Source: Gallionella sp. (GTDB taxonomy: Bacteria > Pseudomonadota > Gammaproteobacteria > Burkholderiales > Gallionellaceae). From it: DNA of 64,000 nt. The DNA is taken from NCBI GenBank assembly GCA_028687335.1, contig JAQUAI010000006.1, positions 1 through 64,000 of the forward strand, read 5' to 3'. Below the pieces are notes generated by a model. It had not been told where the DNA came from and did no database searches. It worked only from the letters and a program-made list of their open reading frames with translations. Position 1 is the first letter of the stretch; each line of letters starts with the position of its first letter. The position numbers were made by a program, and so were the translations under genes. Positions 45,978 to 57,851 of this stretch are shown piece after piece.

Positions 45978-47126
45978 ATGCAGCAGCAAAATATTGTCAT
46001 TGGCATTGTCGCCGGAGAAGCATCGGGCGACATGCTTGCCAGTCAGTTGATGGCGGAAATAAAAATCAGTCACCCGGAAATTAAGTTTGTCGGTATTGGC
46101 GGCCCCAAGATGCAATCGGTCGGAATGGAGGTGCTGTTTCCGATGGAAAAACTCGCAGTGCGTGGCTATGTTGAAGTGTTGCGCCACTATCGTGAAATTG
46201 TCGGCATTCGGCGCAAATTGCGTGACTACTTCTTGAGCCATCGCCCCCGTATGTTTATCGCAGTTGATGCGCCGGATTTCAATCTTGATCTGGAGTTGGC
46301 GCTTAAAAATAACGGGATTCCCACGATACATTACGTTAGTCCGTCGATCTGGGCGTGGCGGGCGGAGCGAATGGCGAAAATTAAACGCGCTGTTTCGCAT
46401 ATGTTGTCGGTATTTCCGCATGAGTCCAGGCTGTACGAAGCGGCTGGTGTGCGTGTTGATTATGTTGGGCATCCATTGGCGGAAATGTTGCCGGAAACGC
46501 CCAAGCGGGGCGAGATGCGTGAAATCATGCGCTTGCCGCAACACGCTCGGGTGTTCGCATTTCTGCCTGGCAGTCGCCAAAGTGAAGTTAAATATTTGGC
46601 TCGCACTTATATCGAAACAGCAAAACTGATCCTGGAAAAATATCCTGAAGCGCGTTTTCTCGTGCCATTGGTGAGTCGCGAAACGCGCGGTATATTTGAA
46701 CAGGCGTTGTATGACTGTGACGCACAGCAGTTGCCGATTACGCTGCTATTTGGTCATGCTCAGGATGCCATGATTGCTGCGGATGGCGTATTGGTGGCAT
46801 CCGGTACGGCGACGCTGGAATGCGCTTTGCTTAAACGGCCTATGGTGATTACTTATCGGATGCCCGCATTTTCATGGTGGATGATTAAACGCAAACGCTA
46901 TCAACCTTATTTTGGCTTACCCAACATTCTTTGCGAACGCTTTGTGGTGCCAGAGCTGATTCAAGAAGATGCGACACCGGAAAATCTTGCACAGGCCTTG
47001 CTGAATCTGATGAATACGCCAGATGCAGTGGACGATTTGACGCAGACTTTTACAGAATTGCACCAAACCTTGCGTCAGGGAGGGTCGAAAATGGCTGCGG
47101 CAGCGGTACTTTCGCACCTCGCCTGA
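45978..47126 (+). CDS. lpxB: lipid A disaccharide synthase
   Basis: 382 residues of the GT-B fold, family GT19. IVAGEASGDMLASQLM at the start and YVSPSIWAWRAERM near 120 are LpxB signatures; VASGTATLECALLKRPMVI lies in the C-terminal domain. It joins lipid X and UDP-diacylglucosamine. It ends the lpx run; rnhB, often the next gene, is replaced here by hfq. Confidence 0.97.
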   Translation: MQQQNIVIGIVAGEASGDMLASQLMAEIKISHPEIKFVGIGGPKMQSVGMEVLFPMEKLAVRGYVEVLRHYREIVGIRRKLRDYFLSHRPRMFIAVDAPDFNLDLELALKNNGIPTIHYVSPSIWAWRAERMAKIKRAVSHMLSVFPHESRLYEAAGVRVDYVGHPLAEMLPETPKRGEMREIMRLPQHARVFAFLPGSRQSEVKYLARTYIETAKLILEKYPEARFLVPLVSRETRGIFEQALYDCDAQQLPITLLFGHAQDAMIAADGVLVASGTATLECALLKRPMVITYRMPAFSWWMIKRKRYQPYFGLPNILCERFVVPELIQEDATPENLAQALLNLMNTPDAVDDLTQTFTELHQTLRQGGSKMAAAAVLSHLA

Positions 47127-47199
47127 TTTATCGATATTCACAGGCGAGCCCGATTCCAGTAAAGTGTCAGCCCGTTCCTTAATCTAGAAGAGCAATAAC

Positions 47200-47436
47200 A
47201 TGAGTGTCAAAGGACAACAACTGCAGGATCCCTTTCTTAACGCGCTGCGTAAAGAGCATGTTCAAGTCGCCATTTACCTTGTTAACGGCATTAAGCTGCA
47301 AGGGCAGGTCGAGTCTTTCGATCAATATGTGGTGCTGTTGAAAAATACGGTAACGCAAATGGTCTATAAGCATGCAATTTCGACCATCGTTCCGGCTCGC
47401 GCAGTCAGTATTCCTTACGACGACGCTGGCGCTTGA
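47200..47436 (+). CDS. hfq: RNA chaperone Hfq
   Basis: 78 residues. Sm1 region [20 protein letters not shown] and Sm2 motif [10 protein letters not shown] are both intact; the C-terminal tail is short, as in betaproteobacteria. It pairs small RNAs with mRNAs as a hexamer. AGAAGAG precedes the ATG. Its stop overlaps the hflX start. Confidence 0.98.
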   Translation: MSVKGQQLQDPFLNALRKEHVQVAIYLVNGIKLQGQVESFDQYVVLLKNTVTQMVYKHAISTIVPARAVSIPYDDAGA

Positions 47437-48572
47437 TGCAGCAGCATAGTGCTGCCTCGACGGTTGCCGTTCTGGTCAGCCTGGATTTTGGCGACTCCGA
47501 TTATGCTGAAAGCTTGGAAGAGCTGCGCCTGCTGGCCAGTAGCGCGGGTGTTCATACGCTTGCGGTATTTGAAGGTAAGCGCCAGCGCCCAGATTCAGCC
47601 TTGTTCGCCGGTAGCGGAAAAGTACAGGAAATTGCCGATTTTCTAGTCGACAGCGAGGCTGATGTGGTGATTTTCAATCACGATCTCAGTCCCGCACAGA
47701 TGCGCAACCTGACCGCGCAATTACAGATTCGCGTAATTGACCGCACCATGCTGATTCTCGATATTTTTGCGCAACGCGCGCAGAGCCATGAAGGTAAGGT
47801 GCAAATAGAATTGGCTCAGTTGAAGTATCTGTCCACACGTCTTGTGGGGATGAATATGGACATGGGGCAGCAAAAACATGCTGTCGGTGCGCGCGGGCCC
47901 GGTGAAACCAAGTTGGAGTTGGATAGGCGAAAACTCGACAAGCGTATGCATTTGTTGCGAGAGCGCCTAGTCAAGCTGAAAGCGCATCGCACCGTGCAGC
48001 GGCGCGCCCGGCAGCGTAGCGGGGTGTTGTCGGTATCGATTGTGGGTTATACCAATGCCGGAAAATCTACGCTGTTTAATCGACTGACTAGAGCCGATGT
48101 TTATGTTGCCAACCAATTGTTTGCCACGCTGGATACAACTTCGCGTCGCATGGGGGGCGAGGCAGGCGACTCCATTGTGTTATCTGATACGGTCGGCTTC
48201 ATTCGCCATTTGCCGCATTCGCTGGTGGCTTCATTTCGCAGCACGCTGGAAGAGACCATACAAGCTGATTTGTTACTCCATGTTGTGGATGCCAATAACA
48301 TCAATCGTGACGATCAGATTGCAGAGGTGAATAAGGTTTTGGAAGAGATTGGAGCATCCACTATTCCGCAGGTGCTTGTGCTGAACAAGATTGACTTGCT
48401 GGGCTTGCCTGCAGGTATCGAGCGTGACGAATATGGTAGAATTACAACGGTACGTTTAAGTGCAAAAACAGGCGATGGATTAGCCGAATTGCGCGACATG
48501 TTAATCGAGGTGCGCGATACGCCGGCCGTTGAGGCACCTGCGAAGGCATGGCATCCACTCAATGATGAATAG
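47436..48572 (+). CDS. hflX: ribosome-associated GTPase HflX
   Basis: 378 residues from ATG 47436, which overlaps the hfq stop (TGATG). N-terminal HflX domain with GSGKVQEIADFL, a helical linker with GARGPGETKLELDRR, then a G domain: P-loop GYTNAGKSTLFN, DTVGFIRHLPH (G3) and NKIDLL (G4). It rescues stalled ribosomes in other bacteria. Second gene of hfq-hflX-hflK-hflC. Confidence 0.97.
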   Translation: MQQHSAASTVAVLVSLDFGDSDYAESLEELRLLASSAGVHTLAVFEGKRQRPDSALFAGSGKVQEIADFLVDSEADVVIFNHDLSPAQMRNLTAQLQIRVIDRTMLILDIFAQRAQSHEGKVQIELAQLKYLSTRLVGMNMDMGQQKHAVGARGPGETKLELDRRKLDKRMHLLRERLVKLKAHRTVQRRARQRSGVLSVSIVGYTNAGKSTLFNRLTRADVYVANQLFATLDTTSRRMGGEAGDSIVLSDTVGFIRHLPHSLVASFRSTLEETIQADLLLHVVDANNINRDDQIAEVNKVLEEIGASTIPQVLVLNKIDLLGLPAGIERDEYGRITTVRLSAKTGDGLAELRDMLIEVRDTPAVEAPAKAWHPLNDE

Positions 48573-48579
48573 GTGAAGT

Positions 48580-49758
48580 ATGGGATTGAACGATCCGCAA
48601 TGGGGCAATAAGAATGCAGGTGGCCCGCCCGATTTGGAAGAGTTACTACGCAAGCTGAACGCCAAAGTAGCGGCAATGATGGGTGGCAACAAAACTCCCA
48701 ATGAAAATAAGGCGGGTGGTCCGCAAAACGTGGGCGGCGGAATCGGGCTGATTGCCTTGATCGTCGTGCTGATTTGGGTGGCGAGTGGCTTTTATATCGT
48801 TGATGCCAGCCAGCGCGGGGTGGTGTTGCGTTTTGGTAAGCAAGTGGAAGTAACCGATGCGGGTCCGCGTTGGCATTTGCCTTTCCCGATTGAGACGGTT
48901 GAGGTCGTGAATCTCAGTCAGGTGCGTACTGTCGAGGTGGGTTATCGCGAGAATGTCAAAAACAAGATGTTGAAAGAGTCTTTGATGTTGACTGAAGACG
49001 AAAATATCATCGACATTCAGTTCGCCGTGCAATATTTCCTGAAAGATCCGTCCGAATATCTGTTCAATAATCGCATGCCTGACGAAAATGTTCGCCAAGC
49101 AGCTGAAACTGCAATCCGTGAAGTCGTGGGTAAGAGTCGTATGGACTTCGTGTTGTATGAGGGGCGCGAGCAAGTTGCAGCTTCGGCGACTAAGTTAATG
49201 CAGGATATTCTTGATCGGTACAAGTCCGGTATTGTCATCAGCAAGCTGACCATGCAAAACGCACAGCCACCTGAACAGGTGCAGGCCGCGTTCGATGATG
49301 CGGTTAAGGCGGGTCAGGATCGTGAGCGTCAGAAAAATGAAGGTCAGGCGTACGCCAATGATGTGGTGCCGCGCGCACGCGGTGCGGCGGCGCGCTTGAT
49401 GCAGGAAGCGGAGGGTTACAAGCAAAGTGTGATTGCCAATGCCGAGGGTGATGCAAGTCGCTTTAAGCAAATTCTGGTTGAGTACGAAAAAGCACCGGGG
49501 GTGACGCGCGAGCGTATGTATCTTGATATGCAGCAGCAGATTATGAGTAATGTCAGCAAGGTGATGGTTGATCAAAAAAGCGGCAGTAGCCTGCTTTATC
49601 TGCCGTTGGATAAGTTAATTGAGTCCACTCGTGCTGGCGGCGCGGCGGCAGGTGAGGTTGTGTCGGCACCGTCGGTACCGGGTACGCAGGGGGCTGATAA
49701 CACCGCTGCACAAAGGGCTCGCGATTCCTTGCTGAGTCGTGACAGGGAGGCTCGCTAA
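48580..49758 (+). CDS. hflK: FtsH protease regulator HflK
   Basis: 392 residues. Pro/Gly/Asn-rich N-terminus, one membrane helix (about 47-67), then a prohibitin/SPFH domain beginning SQRGVVLRFGKQ and a long helical region ending in a low-complexity tail. With HflC it forms a periplasmic cage around FtsH. hflC starts at the next base after its stop. Confidence 0.96.
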   Translation: MGLNDPQWGNKNAGGPPDLEELLRKLNAKVAAMMGGNKTPNENKAGGPQNVGGGIGLIALIVVLIWVASGFYIVDASQRGVVLRFGKQVEVTDAGPRWHLPFPIETVEVVNLSQVRTVEVGYRENVKNKMLKESLMLTEDENIIDIQFAVQYFLKDPSEYLFNNRMPDENVRQAAETAIREVVGKSRMDFVLYEGREQVAASATKLMQDILDRYKSGIVISKLTMQNAQPPEQVQAAFDDAVKAGQDRERQKNEGQAYANDVVPRARGAAARLMQEAEGYKQSVIANAEGDASRFKQILVEYEKAPGVTRERMYLDMQQQIMSNVSKVMVDQKSGSSLLYLPLDKLIESTRAGGAAAGEVVSAPSVPGTQGADNTAAQRARDSLLSRDREAR

Positions 49759-50640
49759 ATGAATAACAACAAAATCAGCAATATTTTGATGGGTTTGGTT
49801 GGCTTGCTCATTCTGTTGAGTATGAGCTTGTTCGTGGTTGATCAACGCCAGAATGCAATCGTGTTTCAGTTGGGCGAAGTGGTGAGTGTTAAAGCTGAGC
49901 CGGGTTTGCATTTCAAGGTGCCGCTGTTGCAAAACGTGCGTTATTTCGATTCGCGTATTTTGACGCTGGATGCGGGTGAGCCGGAGCGTTTTATTACAGC
50001 GGAAAAGAAGAACGTGTTGGTTGATTCTTTCGTTAAGTGGCGCATCATCGATGTGAAGCAGTATTACATCAGCGTTGGCGGCGATGAAGTGCGTGCCAAT
50101 ACGCGACTGCTGCAAACGGTTAATTCCAGTATGCGCGAGGAATTTGGTAAGCGCACAATCAGCGAAGTGATTTCCGGCGAGCGCGACAAGATCATGGCAA
50201 CACTTCGTACCAAGGCCGATGCCGATGCCCGAAAAATTGGGGTGGAAGTGCTGGATGTACGCTTGAAGCGCGTTGATTTTCCGCTGGAAATTAGCGAGTC
50301 TGTTTATCGTCGTATGGACGCGGAGCGGAAGCGCGTTGCCAACGAGTTGCGCGCAACGGGTAATGCTGAGGGCGAAAAAATTAAGGCCGATGCGGATAAA
50401 CAGCGCGAAGTGATTCTGGCTGAAGCTTATCGGGATGCGCAAAAAACTAAAGGTGAGGGGGATGCAAAAGCTTCGGCTTTGTATGCCTCCGCATTCGGGC
50501 GTAATCCAGAGTTTTATTCTTTTTATCGTAGCCTTGAAGCCTATAAGCAAAGCTTCAAAAACAAGAGCGATGTGATGGTGTTGGATCCAAGTTCATCATT
50601 CTTCAAGTACCTGAAGAGTTCGGGTAAATCGGGTAAATAG
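49759..50640 (+). CDS. hflC: FtsH protease regulator HflC
   Basis: 293 residues. One N-terminal helix (about 7-26), then the SPFH domain (VDQRQNAIVFQLGEVV, KVPLLQNVRYFDSRIL) and a charged coiled coil ending SSFFKYLKSS. Partner of HflK. ATG directly abuts the hflK stop; GGGAGG lies upstream. Confidence 0.96.
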   Translation: MNNNKISNILMGLVGLLILLSMSLFVVDQRQNAIVFQLGEVVSVKAEPGLHFKVPLLQNVRYFDSRILTLDAGEPERFITAEKKNVLVDSFVKWRIIDVKQYYISVGGDEVRANTRLLQTVNSSMREEFGKRTISEVISGERDKIMATLRTKADADARKIGVEVLDVRLKRVDFPLEISESVYRRMDAERKRVANELRATGNAEGEKIKADADKQREVILAEAYRDAQKTKGEGDAKASALYASAFGRNPEFYSFYRSLEAYKQSFKNKSDVMVLDPSSSFFKYLKSSGKSGK

Positions 50641-50828
50641 TGTCTGAATATTGGTTGCTCGGTCTGGCGATGATGCTGGTGATCGAGGGGATACTCCCGT
50701 TTCTGTTTCCCGCTTTTTGGCGGGAAAGTTTTAGTAAGCTAGTCACGATGACTGATGGGCAGTTGAGGTTCGTTGGCATCATCTCGATGGTGTCTGGGTT
50801 GTGTGTGTTGTACTTGATCAATGAGTGA
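50640..50828 (+). CDS. DUF2065 small membrane protein
   Basis: 62 residues from GTG 50640, overlapping the hflC stop. Two hydrophobic helices (about 4-21 and 43-60) around a FRESFSKLVTMTDGQLRFVG-like loop (here WRESFSKLVTMTDGQL), the DUF2065 pattern. It is regularly found between hflC and hisZ in betaproteobacteria. Function unknown; proximity suggests a link to the HflKC/FtsH complex. Confidence 0.85.
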   Translation: MSEYWLLGLAMMLVIEGILPFLFPAFWRESFSKLVTMTDGQLRFVGIISMVSGLCVLYLINE

Positions 50829-50837
50829 TGGTGTCTG

Positions 50838-51998
50838 ATGCGTAACTGGTTGCTGCCGGAATATATACAGGATGTCTTGCCGGAGGAGGCGTGGCGCATA
50901 GAGCTTATGCGTGCCCAAGTGCTCGATTTATTGCGTAAATCGGGTTACGAGCTGGTTGCGCCACCGTTGATGGAATATGCCGAGTCCTTGTTGTTGGACG
51001 GTAATTTAGAGTTGGATTTACGTACGTTTAAGCTGGTCGATCAACTGAGCGGACGCACCATGGCCGTACGTGCTGATATTACCCCGCAGGTCGCGCGTAT
51101 TGATGCGCATCTGCTTAATCGTCAGGGAGTTGCCCGCTTGTGTTATGCGGGAAATGTATTGCATACCCAGCCTATTGGACTGACGCGTACGCGCGAACTG
51201 TTGCAGATCGGTGCTGAGTTGTACGGACATCCTGGCTTGGCCAGTGACCTAGAAATACAGCAGCTGATGTTGCAATCACTCGCTCTACTTGGCATCAATA
51301 ATGTTCATCTTGATCTCGGGCATGTTGGCGTGTTGCGCGCGTTGATGCGTGATATCGAACTGGATAAACAAGATGAGAGCGCGTTGTTCATCGCCTTGTT
51401 GAACAAAGATCTGACGACGCTACAAGCACTGACTCAAACCTTTCCTTCGAGTGTGCGGGATGCATTGTTGGCATTGCCATCACTGTATGGGGAAAGTGCT
51501 GATGTGTTGGCGCGCGCTAGGAACTTGCTCCCTAGCGATAGTCAGATTTTGCTCGCGCTGGATGAGATGGAACGAGTGGCTGGTGCTTTGCGTTCGATGG
51601 TTGGCAGTATCGGTATTGATTTGGCTGATCTGCGCGGCTATCACTATCACAGTGGCATCGTGTTTGCTGCCTACCATGCTGGCGATCATGACGCGATTGC
51701 CTTGGGCGGGCGCTATGACGGCTTGGGTAAAAGCTTTGGGCGCTCGCGTTGCGCAACTGGTTTCAGCATGGATTTGCGTCAGCTATACCGGCTATTACCA
51801 AGTGCCGCACCGCGCGCGGGTATTTGCGCGCCAGCGGTGGCAAATGATGATGCACTGAATACCGAAATTGCGCGGTTGCGTGAGGCGGGCGAAACAGTGG
51901 TGGTGGATTTACTGGGTGATGAGGCCTTGCGCGGTGAATTGCAGTGCGACCGCGAGTTGGTTTTGCGAAACGGTGCGTGGCAGGTTGTTACGCGATAG
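50838..51998 (+). CDS. hisZ: ATP phosphoribosyltransferase regulatory subunit
   Basis: 386 residues of a HisRS-like paralogue: NWLLPEYIQDVLPEEAWRIE at the start, RADITPQVARIDAH as motif 2-like, and GGRYDGLGKSFGRSRCATGF late. It lacks the full synthetase C-terminal anticodon domain. It activates the short form of HisG, which should be encoded elsewhere. It precedes purA as in many betaproteobacteria. Confidence 0.94.
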   Translation: MRNWLLPEYIQDVLPEEAWRIELMRAQVLDLLRKSGYELVAPPLMEYAESLLLDGNLELDLRTFKLVDQLSGRTMAVRADITPQVARIDAHLLNRQGVARLCYAGNVLHTQPIGLTRTRELLQIGAELYGHPGLASDLEIQQLMLQSLALLGINNVHLDLGHVGVLRALMRDIELDKQDESALFIALLNKDLTTLQALTQTFPSSVRDALLALPSLYGESADVLARARNLLPSDSQILLALDEMERVAGALRSMVGSIGIDLADLRGYHYHSGIVFAAYHAGDHDAIALGGRYDGLGKSFGRSRCATGFSMDLRQLYRLLPSAAPRAGICAPAVANDDALNTEIARLREAGETVVVDLLGDEALRGELQCDRELVLRNGAWQVVTR

Positions 51999-52004
51999 AT
52001 TTGA

Positions 52005-53333
<1,329 letters not shown>

Positions 53334-53347
53334 TTCAAGTTATATCG

Positions 53348-54619
53348 ATGAGTAATGTTTCTTTGCAGGCCGTGCGCGGCATGAACGACATCTTGCCGGA
53401 AGAGGCCGGATTGTGGTTATGGTTTGAAGATGTGGTACGCGATTGGTTGCACGGCTATGGCTATCGCAACATTCGTATGCCGTTGGTGGAACCAACATCA
53501 CTTTTCAAACGGGCCATCGGGGAAGTTACCGACATCGTCGAAAAAGAGATGTATAGCTTCGAGGATAGTCTGAACGGCGATCAACTCACTTTGCGCCCAG
53601 AAGGGACAGCCTCGTGTGTGCGTGCGGTTTTGCAACACAATATGCTGTATAACGCCCCGCAGCGTTTGTATTACAGCGGCCCGATGTTTCGCCATGAGCG
53701 TCCCCAAAAAGGGCGCTATCGCCAGTTTCATCAGGTCGGCGTGGAAGCACTTGGTTTTGCTGGGCCGGATATTGATGCCGAGCAAATTTTGATGTGTGCA
53801 CGTTTGTGGCGGATGTTGGGCATACGAGATGTAACGCTGCAATTGAACACGTTGGGTGATGCGGCGGCGCGCCAACGTCATCGCGACAAATTGATCGCTT
53901 GGTTCGAGCAGCATAAAGAGACGTTGGATGCGGATGCGAGTCGTCGTTTGTACAGTAACCCCTTGCGGATACTGGACAGTAAAAACCCTGCCATGCAGGA
54001 AATTATTGCTGCTGCACCGAAGTTGATGGACGAACTGGAAGACGAGGCACTGCAACATTTTGAGGCGGTACAAGCCGTGCTTAAGCGCCATGGTATTGCC
54101 TATGAGATTAATCCCAGACTGGTGCGCGGATTAGATTATTACAACCGTACCGTGTTTGAATGGGTGACGACTCGGCTCGGGGCGCAAGGCACGATCTGTG
54201 CTGGTGGACGTTACGACGGATTGGTCGAGCAAATTGGCGGCAAGCCAGCTCCCGCGATGGGGTTTGCGATGGGCGTGGAACGTTTGCTGGCTTTGTTGCA
54301 GGATGACGGCATGCCCTTACCGCGTCCCGAAGTGGATGTGTATGTGGTGCATCAAGGTGAATTAGCTTGCCAGTTTGCCAGCCGTGTGGCGGAAAGCTTG
54401 CGGGATGATAAATTGCGTGTGGTGATGCATTGTGGCGGCGGTGGCTTTAAGTCGCAGATGAAAAAAGCTGATGCGAGCGGTGCAGTTTGCGCAGTTATCA
54501 TCGGTGATGATGAGGCGCAGGTAAATGAAGTAAGTGTTAAGCCGATGCAGGGGGGCGAGCAGGTGCGCGTCGCTTTATCCGGCTTGACCGAGTGTATCAA
54601 TAATATTTTGAAGTCGTAG
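53348..54619 (+). CDS. hisS: histidyl-tRNA synthetase
   Basis: 423 residues of a class II synthetase. Motif 1 region near residues 35-50, motif 2 [16 protein letters not shown], His-specific [15 protein letters not shown], motif 3 [14 protein letters not shown] and a C-terminal anticodon-binding domain. First gene of hisS-yfgM-bamB-der. It follows purA after 14 bases. Confidence 0.98.
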   Translation: MSNVSLQAVRGMNDILPEEAGLWLWFEDVVRDWLHGYGYRNIRMPLVEPTSLFKRAIGEVTDIVEKEMYSFEDSLNGDQLTLRPEGTASCVRAVLQHNMLYNAPQRLYYSGPMFRHERPQKGRYRQFHQVGVEALGFAGPDIDAEQILMCARLWRMLGIRDVTLQLNTLGDAAARQRHRDKLIAWFEQHKETLDADASRRLYSNPLRILDSKNPAMQEIIAAAPKLMDELEDEALQHFEAVQAVLKRHGIAYEINPRLVRGLDYYNRTVFEWVTTRLGAQGTICAGGRYDGLVEQIGGKPAPAMGFAMGVERLLALLQDDGMPLPRPEVDVYVVHQGELACQFASRVAESLRDDKLRVVMHCGGGGFKSQMKKADASGAVCAVIIGDDEAQVNEVSVKPMQGGEQVRVALSGLTECINNILKS

Positions 54620-54629
54620 CGAGGACATC

Positions 54630-55271
54630 ATGGCGGCATTGGATTTGCAGGAACAGGAACAGCTGGAAGAACTTAAAGGCTGGTGGAAAGACAACGGTAA
54701 TTATGTGCTGGGTTTGGTGTTGGTTGCGGTGTTGGCCGTGGGCGGCTGGCGCGGCTGGCAGTATTATCAGCACAAACAGTCATCCGAGGCATCAACGCTG
54801 TATGCTGAATTTGGCAAGCAGTTGCAAAGCGGTGATGCCAAGCGCGTCAACGATGCTGCTGCTGCGCTGATGGATAAATATCCCAAGACTGTTTATGCCG
54901 CTAATGCGGGGCTGTTGGCAGCTCAGGTGAATGAGCTGGCTGGTAACGGCTCGGCGCAAGCACACAGCCAATTGCAGTGGGTGCTGGATCATGCCAGTGA
55001 TACTGCACTGAAAGATGTTGCGCGTCTGCGTCTGGCAGCGCTGCTGCTGGATGATAAAAAATTCGACGATGCACTTAAGCTGCTGACGGTAAAACACGCC
55101 GAATCGTTCGATGCGCTTTATGCTGACTTGCGCGGTGACGTGTTAATGGCGAGCGGGAAGGGTGATGAAGCCCGTAGTGCTTACAAATTGGCGTATGAAA
55201 AAATAGATGAGAAAAGTAGTTACCGCAATCTGATTGAAATGAAGCTAGATGCCACGGGAGCTGCACAATGA
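54630..55271 (+). CDS. YfgM-like tetratricopeptide membrane protein
   Basis: 213 residues. A short cytosolic head (DLQEQEQLEELKGWWKDNGN), one membrane helix (about 27-45) and a periplasmic TPR-like helical domain. This matches YfgM, an ancillary SecYEG-associated chaperone in E. coli. Its position between hisS and bamB is conserved. The stop overlaps the bamB start by four bases. Confidence 0.9.
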   Translation: MAALDLQEQEQLEELKGWWKDNGNYVLGLVLVAVLAVGGWRGWQYYQHKQSSEASTLYAEFGKQLQSGDAKRVNDAAAALMDKYPKTVYAANAGLLAAQVNELAGNGSAQAHSQLQWVLDHASDTALKDVARLRLAALLLDDKKFDDALKLLTVKHAESFDALYADLRGDVLMASGKGDEARSAYKLAYEKIDEKSSYRNLIEMKLDATGAAQ

Positions 55272-56416
55272 TGCCAAAAATGGCCGTGATGTTAGTCGCT
55301 TTGCTGCTCAGCGGCTGTGCGGCTGTGGATGGTATTCAAGGCTGGATTGGTAAAAAAGGCGTGGTTGAGCCGGCCAAGTTGACAGGTTTTTCCGAAACGG
55401 CAAAATTCGACGTGCGTTGGCATGCATCGCTGGGTGACGGCGGAGCTAGCTTGCTACAACCGGCGCTAACCGTTGATGCAGTTTACGGTGCGGCGGCCAA
55501 TGGTCAGGTGACGCGTGTTGAGCGTGCCACTGGCAAACAAGTTTGGCGCATCGAAAGTGGTATTAATATCACTGGCGGAGTTGGCGCTAACGATAACTTA
55601 ATTGTTGTTGGTGGTAACAAAGGCGACGTACTGGCTTTTGATAATGAAGGTAAAAAGCAGTGGCAGAGCAAAGTGCCGAGCGAAGTATTGACCGCACCGC
55701 GCATTTCTGACGGCGTAGTATTGGTGCGCAGCGGAGATGGCCGCATCATCGGACTTGATGTTAAAGACGGTAAGCGTCTATGGATGTACGAGCGTGCAAC
55801 ACCAGCGCTAGTGGTGCGCAGTCATGCGGGGGTGGCAGTGCAACGCGGTGTCGCATTTGCCGGATTTGCCGGCGGCAGGCTGGTTGCTATCGCGGTTAAA
55901 GATGGCGCAGTGTTGTGGGAGACCTCTGTTTCCCAGCCGCGCGGTAATACCGAACTGGAACGTATCAGTGACATCACCAGCGAACCGGTTGCCGATGACG
56001 GACAAGTCTGTGCCATTGCTTTTCAGGGGCGCGTGTCATGCTATGAACCGGCGCAGGGCAGCCCGTTATGGAATCGTGACATCAGCAGCGACAAGGGGAT
56101 GATGCTACTGCGCAAATTTCTCTACTTGAGTGACCACACTGGATCGGTGCTTTCTCTGGAAAAAAGTAGCGGTGCCACGCTGTGGAAAAACGAGCAGTTG
56201 TTGATGCGCGAAACCTCGGCACCGTATGCACTAGATCGCGGTGTGGTCGTCGGTGACTATGAGGGATATTTGCACGCCTTGAGTCGCGATGACGGTTCAT
56301 TCATTGGGCGTATCAAGCTGGATGGTAGTGCCGTTCAGACTGCACCGGTCGGGATGGATGACGGCTTGCTGATCCAAACCCGTGACGGCGGTTTATATTC
56401 CGTCGTACTCAACTGA
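55268..56416 (+). CDS. bamB: outer membrane assembly lipoprotein BamB
   Basis: 382 residues. The lipobox LLSGC places acylated Cys17. The rest is an eight-bladed PQQ-type beta-propeller with repeated motifs such as [28 protein letters not shown] and GAVLWETSV. Part of the BAM complex with BamA (40.8 kb). Confidence 0.96.
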   Translation: MMPKMAVMLVALLLSGCAAVDGIQGWIGKKGVVEPAKLTGFSETAKFDVRWHASLGDGGASLLQPALTVDAVYGAAANGQVTRVERATGKQVWRIESGINITGGVGANDNLIVVGGNKGDVLAFDNEGKKQWQSKVPSEVLTAPRISDGVVLVRSGDGRIIGLDVKDGKRLWMYERATPALVVRSHAGVAVQRGVAFAGFAGGRLVAIAVKDGAVLWETSVSQPRGNTELERISDITSEPVADDGQVCAIAFQGRVSCYEPAQGSPLWNRDISSDKGMMLLRKFLYLSDHTGSVLSLEKSSGATLWKNEQLLMRETSAPYALDRGVVVGDYEGYLHALSRDDGSFIGRIKLDGSAVQTAPVGMDDGLLIQTRDGGLYSVVLN

Positions 56417-56421
56417 CCATT

Positions 56422-57825
56422 ATGCTACCTACCCTTGTACTTGTCGGCCGCCCCAATGTGGGCAAATCTACGCTATTCAATCGGCTTACCCGTAGTCGCG
56501 ATGCCCTAGTGGCAGATCAGCCGGGTTTGACCCGTGACCGGCACTACGGCAAAGGACGCGTCGGGACGCGACCCTATCTGGTAGTTGATACCGGCGGTCT
56601 TGAACCGGTTGCCAAAGACGGAATTCTGTACGAGATGGCACGCCAAAGTCGTCAGGCGATTGACGAGGCAGATGTGGTGTTGTTTCTGGTGGATGGTCGT
56701 GCCGGTTGCACACCGCAAGATGCCATTATTGCTGAGCAGTTGCGCAAGACGGGCAAGCCTATCTTGTTGTTGGTCAACAAAGCCGAGGGTATGCAGCGTG
56801 TCAAAGTGACGGCTGATTTCTTCGAGTTGGGTTTGGGCGAACCGCTACCGGTTTCTTCTGCGCATGGCGATAACATTCCCGAGGTGGTTGAACTGGCATT
56901 GGAAAGCATGCCGGAAGACATGCTTGAAGAGGCAGAAGCTAAAGAAGATAAACCCAAGCTGGCTATCGTGGGTCGTCCAAATGTGGGCAAATCAACTTTG
57001 GTGAATGCAATTCTGGGTGAACAGCGGGTAATCGCGTTCGATCAGCCGGGCACCACGCGCGATTCGATTTATATCGACTTCGAGCGCGCAGGCAAGCAGT
57101 ACACCATTATTGATACCGCAGGCGTGCGTCGTCGCGGTAAAGTTGATGAGGCGGTGGAAAAATTTTCTGTCATCAAAACCATGCAGGCCATTGAGGATGC
57201 GAATGTGGTGGTGCTGGTGGTTGATGGGGCCGATCAAATCACCGAACAAGATGCGCACGTAGCCGACTTTGTGTTGCAAGCTGGGCGAGCACTGGTGTTG
57301 GCAGTGAATAAATGGGACGGTTTGGACGCGCATCAGCGCGACACCGTCAAGCGCGACATTGAGCGAAAATTGCATTTTCTCAGTTTCGCTAAGTTGCATT
57401 TTATCTCGGCACTTAACGGTACCGGAATTGATAAGTTGCTGACTTCGGTCAACGAAGCCTATGCGGCAGCGATGATTAAATTGCCTACGCCGAAGCTGAC
57501 GCGTGCGTTGCTGGCCGCTTTGGAAAAACAACAGCCACCCAAAGGTTCGCGCTTCCGTCCCAAGATGCGTTATGCGCACCAAGGCGGCAGCAATCCTCCG
57601 CTTATCATTGTGCATGGCAGCGGTTTGGACGATGTGCCTGCAAGTTATCAGCGTTATCTGGAACGCAGTTTTTGCGAGATGTTCCGCTTGCAGGGCACGC
57701 CGCTGAAGATACAATTCAATTCGGGAAATAATCCATTTGAAGGCAAAAAGCCGCGCCCACTGACGGAAGAGGAGCAGCGACGTGCTCACCGTTCCCGCAT
57801 ACGCGGACGCAAGCTATACGGATAA
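56422..57825 (+). CDS. der: ribosome biogenesis GTPase Der
   Basis: 467 residues with two tandem G domains: [14 protein letters not shown] at about 8 and [14 protein letters not shown] near 183, each with a DT(G/A)G element and an NKxEG/NKWDG motif. The C-terminal KH-like domain ends in a basic tail. It is needed for 50S assembly. It begins six bases after bamB. Confidence 0.98.
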   Translation: MLPTLVLVGRPNVGKSTLFNRLTRSRDALVADQPGLTRDRHYGKGRVGTRPYLVVDTGGLEPVAKDGILYEMARQSRQAIDEADVVLFLVDGRAGCTPQDAIIAEQLRKTGKPILLLVNKAEGMQRVKVTADFFELGLGEPLPVSSAHGDNIPEVVELALESMPEDMLEEAEAKEDKPKLAIVGRPNVGKSTLVNAILGEQRVIAFDQPGTTRDSIYIDFERAGKQYTIIDTAGVRRRGKVDEAVEKFSVIKTMQAIEDANVVVLVVDGADQITEQDAHVADFVLQAGRALVLAVNKWDGLDAHQRDTVKRDIERKLHFLSFAKLHFISALNGTGIDKLLTSVNEAYAAAMIKLPTPKLTRALLAALEKQQPPKGSRFRPKMRYAHQGGSNPPLIIVHGSGLDDVPASYQRYLERSFCEMFRLQGTPLKIQFNSGNNPFEGKKPRPLTEEEQRRAHRSRIRGRKLYG

Positions 57826-57851
57826 CCAACTAGTTAATCAGGGAGAGAGCT

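Noticed and set aside
49615-50550. 311-codon open frame antisense to hflK-hflC
   Set aside because: Fully opposite two well-defined genes; no domain or start signal.
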